A DNA stretch of 64,000 nucleotides from assembly GCA_964017185.1 (NCBI GenBank), contig OZ024875.1, positions 50,175,986-50,239,985 on the forward strand, written 5' to 3'. This DNA comes from Rugalucina vietnamica (lineage: Eukaryota; Mollusca; Bivalvia; Lucinida; Lucinidae). Position 1 is the first letter of the stretch, and every line of letters starts with the position of its first letter. A program made the translations under genes and the position numbers. This document shows positions 33,201 to 45,200 of the stretch, piece by piece. A model generated the notes under the pieces. The model searched no databases, was not told where the DNA came from, and saw only the letters and a program-made list of their open reading frames with translations.

Positions 33201-36200
33201 CTATTTTACGGCAAGGTCAACATAGGCCGCTCATGCATTTGAATGGGGAAAAGTGTTAACAGCGAAATAGATAACGATGCGTACTGCGTATGTACGCACG
33301 ATTTTTCGCTCTGTACACATAAAAAATTCAGACCTGTGCGTACCATGTACGCAGTAAAAATCAGCGGTACGCTAACAGTTTTCAGTTTTATGCGTACTCC
33401 GATAAAAATACCTTCAAAATTGTCACAAAATGACAATTGTTCAACTAGTTTTGTCTGGCTGCTCTTTCAACAATCGATAAGTAGTTGCAATATTAATGCA
33501 GCTTTTGATCGTTCCATATTACATATCATGCAATATATTATGTATCTTCAGTAGTTATACCATATACGTGCTCTCCGTTCAGTACCTTGGCCAGATAAAT
33601 TGTTTAGCGAAGGTTTATTCATGAAGTTTAATGATAGTCTGTCGCTTTGGTTTATTGAGTAGACATTTTGCATCGATTTCTGATCATTGTTTTCAATTTA
33701 AAACTTGATGTATCCATGTTCTACAGCCATCCCAGTCTTTCATGTTTTCTTCATTTGGTTCTCTTATTATCTATGCACGGGACTAAAGTATAGTTTAACA
33801 TGCCTAAATGATAGAATGACATGTAATTACAGAATAATCAACCAGAACCATAGATAGAGCACATTTTGCACTTTTTGGTCTATTTTTGACCATTTCTGAA
33901 CACATTTTTTAATTTTTAAGTGCCAGCTCACACGACGAACAAAATGACACTTAGCATGCAATATCTATGGATGATACTTTATAATTATTTCATAATAAGA
34001 AATTGTTCGTCGCGTGGGCTGGTAGTTGAAAATGATGTTGAATGGTAAAAAATAGACCCAAAATTGCAAAAAATGGTATTTTTATGCTTTTCGGAGCGTT
34101 GCCATGGCAACATGTGTAATTTGAATGTGATAGTTGTGCTAGAATTTATAAGCAGGGGCCTATACCTGCTATTTGCAATACTTCTCCTCAAAATTCCAAA
34201 ACTCAATTTTTTACCAACACATGAGGCCGAAATCAGGCCTTTTGTAATATTCATGTTTGAAATTTTAACAAATCATTTACTTACAACATCGTTAATTTTG
34301 AACAACTGGGCCCAGAATTTACTTATTGATGTGATCAAGACATAGTTGTGTATTTATATATATACATATCAGCTTAAACATTTGTTACCATTTGGCATGT
34401 GCTATTCATGTTTCAGATACTTTGTCCATGGAGCCTGCAGTAAGGGAAATGCCTGTCCTTTCTCACACGACAGATCCAACAAGATGGACAATGTGTGTAG
34501 ATTCTACCTGAAAGGTTGTTGTTCCTATGCTGATAGGTGCAGGTAAGAATCAAATGAGAAACGCTGGCTATGGGGGTTTCTGACCAGGTACATTACAAGC
34601 AGGCCCGTACAGTTGTATGTTTGAAATTTTAGATTTAAGGAGATGGATTATTATATCCCATGAGCAAAAATGAAGGTGTGGCTCTAAATATGTGCTAAAA
34701 GGATTCACTTACCATTTTATATTTTCATAACAGCATATGAAATGAGCCGCATCGTGAGAAAACCGGATTTTTGCCTAGGCGAAAACAAAGGCGCAGATCA
34801 GCTTCGCGGTAACCGCGAAGCTGATCAGCGCCTTTGTTTTCGCTACTCGGATAGTACAATTCCTCTTCTACTTAAATCCGAAATTTCAAGCTTCTAGCTC
34901 TTTTCTGAGCTTGTACAGGCCGGTTTGTGTCGGACCTGGTCGGAAACCCCGAAGACCGGTTTTCTCGCGTCGAGGCTCAAATGATTGAAACATTTTCAAC
35001 GGTCCCTTTCATTATTGAAGTTGACAGTGAAAATAAATGTGCTGAAATAATTTTTTGACCCAGTAATAGTCTTACAGATATTCAGGTTAAATGTAGGCTT
35101 TATTCTAAAGTTTTACAGCGAAAGACATGCATGTTGGCGTCTTGGCGAATCAAAAAGATATTTTCTGTAAGAAAACACAAAAAAAATCTTTTCTGGGGGT
35201 AATGAAATTTTGGTTAGAGGGGTAGGAGTAAGTAGGAGGATGATTGTCAGTCATTATAACATTTAGTTCTTTTTCTTTCCAATTCTTTATGTCTTGAAAA
35301 GAATTGCCAGACCGGTCATGATGCCTTCTTGAAATTTCAATTTGAGTCGCTTCATGAGAAAACCAGAATTTTTCCTACGCGAAAACAAAGGCGCAGATCA
35401 GCTTCGCAATTACTGCGAAGCTGATCATCGCCTTTATTTTCGCTACACGGATAGTATAATTATTCTTCTTCCTAAATCCGAAATTCCAAGCAACTAGCCC
35501 TCTTCTGTAGCTGCACAGACAGGTTTGTGTCAGACCAGGTCGGAAACCCCGAAGACGGTTTTCTCACGTCACGGCTCATTTTAGATGTTACATTACAGGT
35601 ATGACCATGTAAAACCAAAACACACTTCACCGGCAGTCTCAAAGGCCAGTGCACAAAATGGACTTAAGCTAACCCCACCCCCTCTGAAAATCCTGGACAG
35701 CCCGGAGTCTGGGATGGTGTCCCTGAAGAAACTGAAGCAGGGTGAAGAGGACCCAGAGACACCACAGACACCCAGACCCCCTGACAAAGAGTGGGTACTG
35801 GCCTCAGAGTTTGTACCAGGACAGCCTTTTCAGTGTATGACAGGTTAGTATTGTGATGCAATTTTTTTCAAAGTACACTCTAGACTAGCCTAGACTAGAG
35901 ACCACCTGTCTTTGGCAACCTAGTGTGGTCAGAGATCACAGTTTGGTCTGTCCTCCTGGTATTTTTCATGTAAATTTGACCTCTCTTAAGCGATTTCCTG
36001 CTTGGCTACTAAACAACTGCTTAAATTTGTCAAAACTCATTTTTGTCTCAAAATCAGCTGACCATTGACATTCACAAATGGTCATTCATACCAACTCAAC
36101 ACATTTTTAATGGGTATGAATCAGAGCATGTTTTTATTAGAAATTTCATGTGCCCGTTATTATATGAGCTTCATCGTGAGAAAACCGGAGTTTTGCCTAT

Positions 36201-39200
36201 GCGAAAACAAAGGCGCAGATCAGCTTCGCATCTTTGTTTTCGCAACATGGATAGTACAATTTCTCTTCTTCTTAAATTCGAAATTTCAAGCTTCTAGCCA
36301 GCTTCTGTGACTGTACAGGTTGATTTGTGTCAGACATGGTCGGAAACCCCTAAGACCGTTTTTCTCGCGTCGTGGCTCATATGTTACTAATGTTTTTTTA
36401 AAACCGTTTAAAAGTTGCATTGCTTGAGAGATGTAAATGTCCTTTTTTTGGAATGGACACTTGTTACGTGCCAGGCGTAACTAGAAGATTAAGGAAACCA
36501 ACAAGTTGGTTAGCCAGCAACAAGCTTTGTTTAAAATTTAACAAATCTATTTAGAAATGATTTAACCAGTAATTACATGTGAAACAATCAAAAGCATATA
36601 TACAATCAAACAAAAATGAATGTACAATACCTTTCAAGATGTTAATTCCCTTAAAGAATGTCTGAATGTCCCTCAGAATTTTTTAACACAAGTCTGTATC
36701 AGTTTCTGATCCCAAGAATTAAAGTTTGTTTCAAAATAGCACTATGTCCCAATCCAGAATCGAATATCACAAAGTAATCCAAGAATAAGTTTAAATTCCA
36801 GTAAGATAGATTTGACTTCTTAATAGTAACAGTACCCAAAGATTGTCCTTATGAAAATTTGTAGCCCTTATATAGCACTGAGGAACATTCAGGATTCTTC
36901 CAGCAAATTCTATGATATCATATACTAAAAATAACAAGTTGTTTACCAAAATTTAATGTTCTGGAATATTGTAGAGAGGCCATTATCCTTCCAGAAAATT
37001 CCACAATATTCTTTTGACATAAAAAAGATTTTTCTAGAAGATTCTACATCTTTGGTTCTTCCAGATTTTTCCGTCAAAGAACAATTTGAAATTTCTAGAA
37101 AATTCTGAAGTAAACAACCTGTTTATGTCCAATATCTGGGACACTAAAAGTAAATAATTGCTAAGGACAACAAGTAAACATCATATGTATAGCATCATAC
37201 TTTCCTGGGCATACTCCCTTGGGGAGTTTACCAGTACTGAATGCACATCTTTCAACAAGTAACTGTCATACATAACACTTCCCCTCTTCAAAGAAAAGAA
37301 AGTTTTATAAAATAAAGCTTTCTTTTGCAATACTGGATAATTGTATACAATATGTGTAGCAAAATTTGTGCAAAACTAATCAAATACAACAGCACAAAGC
37401 TGGACATCAGCATTGTAGAGGCACTTAAGCTCTGCTTAGGGTGTCTGGAATGATATTATCTCTTCCTCGGATATGTCTGATGTCAAGATTGTGCTCTTGC
37501 AACATGAGACTCCACCTGAGTAAACGCTGGTTCTTGTTTTTCATTTTATGTATGAAAGTCAGTGGATTGTGGTCACTGAAGACAACAATTGGTGCATGTG
37601 AAGAAGCTAAGTAAACTTCAAAGTGCTGAAGCGCAAGGATTAGAGATAGGCATTCTTTCTCTATAGTAGAGTAATTTCTCTGATGCTTGTTAAACTTTTT
37701 GGAAAAATAACAAACAGGATGGTCAACACCATTGTCATCTTCTTGCAACAATACACTGCCTGCACCAACATCACTGGCATCTACAGCCAACTTGAACTCT
37801 TTGTCAAAACTTGGTGCTAAGAGAACCGGAGCACTTCTAAGTATGGCCTTGAGCTTATCAAATGACTTCTGGCAGTCATCTGTCCAAACATACTTGGCCT
37901 TCTTACCAAGTAAGTTTGTCAGAGGCTCAGCTATAGCCGAGAAGTTGTTGCAGAATTTCCTGTAATATCCAGCCATACCCAGAAAGCGCATCAGTTGTCT
38001 TTTGCTAGTAGGTACAGGAAAATCTGAGATAGCCTCAACTTTAGCTTCTACAGGTTTTACCTGACCTTGACCTACAATGTGTCCAAGAAATGTCAAGTTT
38101 GCATGGCAAAATTCACTTTTTGCCAAGTTCACAGTTAGTTTAGCATCACTTAGCCGGTCAAAGAATGTTCTGATTGTCTGCAAGTGTTGTTGCCACTCCT
38201 CACTGAAGATAATAGCGTCGTCGATATAGGCTTTACAGCCATCCAGATTGGAAATCAAACTGTTGACCAGCCGCTGAAAAGTCGCAGGCGAGTTCTTCAT
38301 TCCAAATGGCATGACTTTATACTGGTACAGTCCATCTGGTGTAACAAATGCCGAGATCTCCTTTGCTCTGTCTGTGAGGGGTATCTGCCAAAATCCCTTT
38401 AGCAGATCGAACTTTGTAACATACTTGGCATGTCCAATATTATCAATGCAGTCATCGATTCGTGGGATGGGAAAAGTGTCTGTTTTAGTGACAGAATTGA
38501 CTTTTCGATAGTCTGTGCACATTCTAAATGTCCCGTCTGGCTTTGGTACAAGAATACAAGGAGAACTCCATTCACTTTGGCTGGGTTCAATGAAATCATT
38601 GTCCAGCAAATATTGAACTTCTTCCCTGAGATATTGCTGTTTTACAGGGTTCATTCTGTAAGGATGTTGCTTTACAGGTTTTGAACCTTCAATAATGTCA
38701 ACATCATGATAGATTTTGTCAGTTCTGGATGGAATGTCTGGAAATAAGTGCTCATATTCGAGAACTAACTGTTTCAGTTCAAGTCTTTTGTCTGAATCAA
38801 GGTGAGACAGTTTCTGATCAAGATTCTGTAGTATGTCAGAATTCTGGAGTTTCGATGACGAGGGATCAGATTTCTCCAAGTTGAAGTCCTCAGAGTCCAT
38901 TTGATTTTGTTCATGAGGGACAGAATTAACTATATTTACTGATGAAATAACAGAACTATCCCTATCAATATACTTCTTGAGCATATTAATGTGACATAGC
39001 TGTTTTTGCTTGCGCCTCCCAGGAGTGTTAACAATGTAATTCACGTCACTTAACTTTTTATCAACAGTATACGGGCCATAATATCTAGCTTGTAAAGGTC
39101 TGCCAGGAATGGGCAAGAGAGCAAGTACCTTGTCTCCAGGTTCAAAATTTCTGTCTTTAGCATTTTCATCATAACGAATCTTCATTTTGCTTTGAGCAGA

Positions 39201-42200
39201 TTTGAGATTGGACTGAGCTGCATCACAGGCCTTTGACAGTCTGTTTTTGAAATCAGACACATACTGAAGTAAGTTCAAAGAACTGTCATCATCTGAGAGA
39301 AATTTCTCTTTTAGAAGTTTTAACGGTCCACGTACAGTGTGCCCAAAAACAAGCTCAAATGGGCTGAACCCCAGAGACTCTTGTACAGATTCTCTTACAG
39401 CAAATAGAAGCAAGTGTATGCCTTCATTCCAATCTTTTTCAGTGTCAAAGCAGTAAGATCTGATCATGTTTTTCAAAGTTTGATGGAATCTTTCTAAGGC
39501 ACCTTGGCTTTCAGGGTGGTAAGCCGATGACTTGTATTGCTTAATTCCAAGTTCGTACATGACTTGCTGAAAAATTCCTGACATAAAATTTGAGCCCTGG
39601 TCTGACTGGATAGATTTTGGGAGGCCTACAAATGTGAAGAACTTCACAAGTGCATTAACTATTGTTTTAGCCTTGATATTTCTGAGTGGGATAGCTTCAG
39701 GAAAGCGAGTTGAAGCACACATTATGGTCAGAAGATATTCACAACCTTTCTTTGTTTTGGGTAAGGGACCTACACAATCAATAATCACTCTGCTGAAAGG
39801 TTCATCAAAGGCAGGAATGGGCTGTAACTGAGCTTTAGGAATAGTCTGATTGGGTTTTCCTACCATCTGACAAGTGTGGCAGGATTTGCAGTGTTGAGAT
39901 ACATCAGATTTTATTCCTGGCCAGTAGAAATGATTAAGGATCTTGTGATAGGTCTTATTTACACCTAAATGGCCTGACATGGGTGTTTCATGAGCCAAGT
40001 TTAAGATTTCGGGGCGATAAACCCTAGGGATCACAATTTGGTGGTTAACAGTCCACTCATCTTCTGCTGAGACATCTGGAGGACGCCATTTTGGCATTAA
40101 TATGCCATTTTTGACATAATAGCAAACAGGAACCTGGGATATTTCATTTTCATTAAAAGCCCTTTCAAATAAAGGCGAGATCTCAGGATCACTGTGTTGT
40201 TCTTTACAAAGCTGTGACCTTGACAGCTGGTCATGACCTTGGTCATTTGAGTTGGAAGGTGAAAGGTCATTTTCTGACCCCGACCTTAGATTGCTAGGGT
40301 CAGTCTGAATATCAGACTGACTAGAGGAAAGAGATGTTGAAATCTCTTTATTAAAGGACTGACCTATCAAAGTGTCAGTTAAATTTATGTCCTGCATCCC
40401 ATCATATAATTTGGCTTTCTTAGCCATTGCCCTAGTAACAGCACAAGAAGGGTAAAGGTCAGGAATTTCCTGCTCAATGGGATCAGGGGGTTGATCAACA
40501 CAGGGTGTGCTGGTCAAAAGTGGGTTTACCACAACCTTATCTCCTGCCAAATCATTGCCTAACAGCAAATGAATACCTTTAAAGGGTAAGGAAGGTCTAA
40601 TACCTACAGCCACGGGACCTGTTACTAAGTCAGAGGACAAATAGATATTATGGAGGGGTACGTTAACAAATCCACACTCTACGCCCTGGATAAGGACACT
40701 TGTCCCAGAAGAAGACTTCTCGGAAAATGGCAAGGTATCTGCCAAGATAAGGGATTGAGAAGCTCCGGTATCTCGTAAGATTTTGATAGGGGTAGACTGG
40801 GCAGAGTCACTGTTAAGTGACACAAAACCATCTGATAAGAATGGTTCATAAATCTCCATAATAGAATCCTCAGAGACTGACTCTTTACAAGTTCTGGTCA
40901 GTATAGGGTTTTCTTCCTGGATACAAGACTGTGGTTTAGCCTTTAAGGAGGTGAGGCCTGTCGGTTTAGCACTATCTAGATTTTCTCTTTCTTTCTTTCG
41001 TTTCAGTGCCAAACATTCAGAAATAATGTGGCCAGTTTTCTTACAATAATTACAAATTGGCTGGGATAAGGGATTTTGTCCTTTGTTTTCACTAGAAAAT
41101 TTGGGTTTTGGACTGGAATTGTCAGTTGGATTACTGGGATTGGCTTTGGGACCGGACTGAGGGGAATATGGTTTTGACTGAGGGGTAATTTGCTTTGATT
41201 GAGGGTTATATGGTTTCCTAGGATATGGCTTGTTGACAAATGAAGCCTTATGAGTCAAAGCATAGTCATCAGCTAAACGTGCTGCTGTTTCCAAGTTTTC
41301 AACTTCTCTTTCGTTCAAGAAAGCCTTAACATCAGAATTTATGCACCGTTTGAATTCTTCAACAAGCATGAGCTGCCTTAGCTTTGCATGATCAGAACCT
41401 ACTTTCTTTGAAGAGCACCATCTATCAAATAGTTGTTCTTTTGTTCTGGCAAATTCAACATGAGTCTGGTCATGATCTTTTCTACAATCCCTAAATTTCT
41501 GCCTGTATGCCTCAGGGACCAACTCATAAGCCTTAAGAATAAGTTCCTTTACTGTATCATAATCTGAGCTTTGCTCAAGAGAAAGCTGAGTGTAAATTTC
41601 TCGAGCTTTACCAATTACAACACTTTGCAAAAGCAAGGTCCAGTGCTCTTTTGGCCATTTCAAGTTTTCTGCCACCTTCTCAAAATGTAAAAAATATTTG
41701 TCAACCTCTTTTTCTTGAAATGGAGGAACGAGACGAATGTGTTTCGTGACATCAAATACCATACTAGTGGCCAAAGGCAAAGATTTTGATTTAGATTTGC
41801 CTTGTAACTCAAGCTCTTTCATTTTTAACTCAAATTGTAACTTTTCCTTTTCAATTTCAAGCCGTTCTTTTTCAATTTCAAGCTTTTCTGCTCTTTCTAA
41901 CTTTTCTCGTTCCATTTCCCTTTGTTTTTCCTTCTCTCGTTCTTCCATTTCTAGTCTTAATTTCTCAAGTTCTAATTTTTCTCTATGCATTCTATCTTCT
42001 CGTTCTATAGTTTCTAACCTTATTCTCTCTTTTCGCTCCTCTTTCTCCCTTCTTATTCTCTCCTCTTGATCTAATCTTAATTTTTCTAATGTAATTTGAT
42101 TTTTTATTTCAATTTCTCTCAGCTGCAAGTCAGTCTGAGTGACTAGAATCTTAGAGGTAGCCGAGGAATCAAAAATTTCCTCGTCAACAAAAAACTGAAT

Positions 42201-45200
42201 CAAAATGTTCTTAATTTCATGTTTTAACATGGAAGTCTTGATATTTGACAACCCATAATGATCAGCTATGTCTAAGAGGTCACTCTTTTTGGCCTTATCT
42301 AACAGCTCCTGAGAAGGCGCAGCAATAAAGTCACTTAGTTTGAATGACATGGTTGCTTTTTGCTGGCTTTAGCTATTTAAACAGCAAACAGTGAAGATAC
42401 TTTAGAATTTTAAATAAATTTGGTGCACAAGAAATTTCAATCCCGGACTCGAGCCCCCAATTCTGTTACGTGCCAGGCGTAACTAGAAGATTAAGGAAAC
42501 CAACAAGTTGGTTAGCCAGCAACAAGCTTTGTTTAAAATTTAACAAATCTATTTAGAAATGATTTAACCAGTAATTACATGTGAAACAATCAAAAGCATA
42601 TATACAATCAAACAAAAATGAATGTACAATACCTTTCAAGATGTTAATTCCCTTAAAGAATGTCTGAATGTCCCTCAGAATTTTTTAACACAAGTCTGTA
42701 TCAGTTTCTGATCCCAAGAATTAAAGTTTGTTTCAAAATAGCACTATGTCCCAATCCAGAATCGAATATCACAAAGTAATCCAAGAATAAGTTTAAATTC
42801 CAGTAAGATAGATTTTGACTTCTTAATAGTAACAGTACCCAAAGATTGTCCTTATGAAAATTTGTAGCCCTTATATAGCACTGAGGAACATTCAGGATTC
42901 TTCCAGCAAATTCTATGATATCATATACTAAAAATAACAAGTTGTTTACCAAAATTTAATGTTCTGGAATATTGTAGAGAGGCCATTATCCTTCCAGAAA
43001 ATTCCACAATATTCTTTTGACATAAAAAAGATTTTTCTAGAAGATTCTACATCTTTGGTTCTTCCAGATTTTTCCGTCAAAGAACAATTTGAAATTTCTA
43101 GAAAATTCTGAAGTAAACAACCTGTTTATGTCCAATATCTGGGACACTAAAAGTAAATAATTGCTAAGGACAACAAGTAAACATCATATGTATAGCATCA
43201 TACTTTCCTGGGCATACTCCCTTGGGGAGTTTACCAGTACTGAATGCACATCTTTCAACAAGTAACTGTCATACATAACACACTCTACAGACAGATTTTC
43301 TCAAATACAACAAGGACAAATGTGTTTCAGTGCCCTCATCTTACGCCCAGGCAGCATATGCTACAAAAGACAGAGAAGTACCAAATGATGCACCATCATG
43401 TTCTGGCCAACTACTTTGCCCATACTCTGCCAATCGAGAGTGCCCGTATGGCAAGGATTGTGAATATGCACACGGTGATATATGTGAATTGTGCGGCTTG
43501 GCTGTACTTCACCCAGGGGACGTAGAGCAAAGAGAAACTCACAAAAAGGTAAAGTTGCTATGCTGTGGAACTAGAGTAAATTATATGAGCCGCCTCGTGG
43601 GAAAACCAACAATGTGGTTTCCGAACAGGTCCGACACAAACCGACCTGTACAAGCACAGAAAAGAGCTAGAAGCTTGAAATTTTGGATTTAAGTAGAAGA
43701 GGAATTGTACTATCCGAGTAGCGAAAACAAAGGCGCTGATCAGCTTCGCGGTTACCGCGAAGCTGATCTGCGTCTTTGTTTTCGCCTATGCAAATTGTTT
43801 GTTTTCTCACGGGGCAGCTCATATTGTGCTGCACAGTGATGCTTCAAATTTGGACCTCCAAATCATTTTAGCAGAGTTATTTTGAAGTGAGCCTGGCATG
43901 GGAATCAATCAAACTTTATTGACATATATTACAGATCCAGTGAGCAGCTTGCATACTTGAAATGGCGCCAAATTCTTTCTTATTTGGTATACTGAAGCAC
44001 CATTATTTATGTGTTATTTCCTTTGAATTGAAAACACTCAGTCAACACAGTAAATGTCATTATTTGAGTAATATTTGAGCCCCCACATGGGAAAACCAAC
44101 AATCTGCCTAGGCGAAAACAAAGGCGCAGATCAGCTTCGCGGTAACCGTGAAGCTGATCAGCGCCTTTGTTTTCGCTACTTGGATAGTACAATTCCTCTT
44201 CTACTTAAGTCCGAAATTTCAAGATTCTAGCTCTTTTCTGTGACTGTACAGGTCGGTTTATGTCGGACCTGTTCGGAAACCACATTGTTGGTTTTCCCAC
44301 GAGGTGGCTCATTTGTTGCAAATCAGCTCCTGACACTGGTCTATTTTATTTATAGGAATGTTTATCCCAACATGAACGTGATATGGAACTGTCTTTCGCC
44401 GTGGCTCGCAGTCGTGACAAGCAGTGCGGTATATGCATGGACACAGTGATGGAGAAAGACCCGCCTTCGGAACAGAGATTTGGCATCATGTCGGACTGTA
44501 CACACTGTTTCTGTCTGTCGTGTATAAGGAAATGGAGAAGTTCGAAACAGTTTGATAACAAAACTATCAGGTACACATTACGAAATATACAGAGATTTTT
44601 TTTTTTTCAGCGGTAAAAATTGAAAATTTCATATGAAAAAAAAAAGATATTTTTTATTTTTGACCAAAAATGAGTACCCACAATCTATGTTTTGAACCAA
44701 ATTGTAAACCCCTGTATACCCCAGTTTTACAAGATAAACGTTGGGTATAAGGGGATATACATGTCACAATTTGCTATCCTGATGAGTAGTACATTTTATC
44801 AGGTTATTGAGCCGATATTGGTGAAAATTGATTGTAACATGTCATCTACACACTTCTTCTGTCTGTGGTATATACGGAAGTGGAGAAGTTCAGTAACAAA
44901 ACTATCAGGTACAGTATTACATTATAGCGACACTCCTGCATCGCTCTTATGGTAGAACGTAATAAAAATGTTCTGTTCTATTCTGCTCTTCTGTACATTG
45001 ATAGAAATTTTTTTTTTCGTCAACCGGAACCGGAATTGTTATTTTTGACGTCATCGTGAAGTTGCAACACGCGCTGTTGCATTATACTAATTGATCAATT
45101 AACTTTCCATATAGTTTTACGTCGCCGTCACGTTTCAACATGCGCTGCATTGTACTAACTGATAAACTAACTTACCATAATGGTAATGGTTGGCTATGGT

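Larger units (their letters stand above)
36462..43280 (-). mobile_element. Complete Ty3-type LTR retrotransposon, PR-INT-RT-RH order
   Basis: A 6.8-kb element on the minus strand with two LTRs (816 and 817 bp) that appear to differ by a single-base indel. LTR ends are TGTTA...TAACA and the flanks carry CACT on both sides (36458-36461 and 43281-43284), a probable 4-bp target duplication. It has a primer-binding-like site, a polypurine tract and one uninterrupted gag-pol frame. The near-identical LTRs and intact ORF imply a very recent insertion. It sits in makorin intron 3, just upstream of exon 4. The integrase lies before the RT, as in the Gmr1-like group of Ty3/gypsy elements. Confidence 0.96.

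Noticed and set aside
41737..42069. Plus-strand Ser/Phe-rich 110-codon frame
   Set aside because: Antisense of the charged coiled coil of the Gag-Pol ORF.
36462..43280. Endogenous retrovirus with envelope gene
   Set aside because: No third ORF lies between RNase H and the 3' LTR (about 150 bp), so it is a retrotransposon without env.
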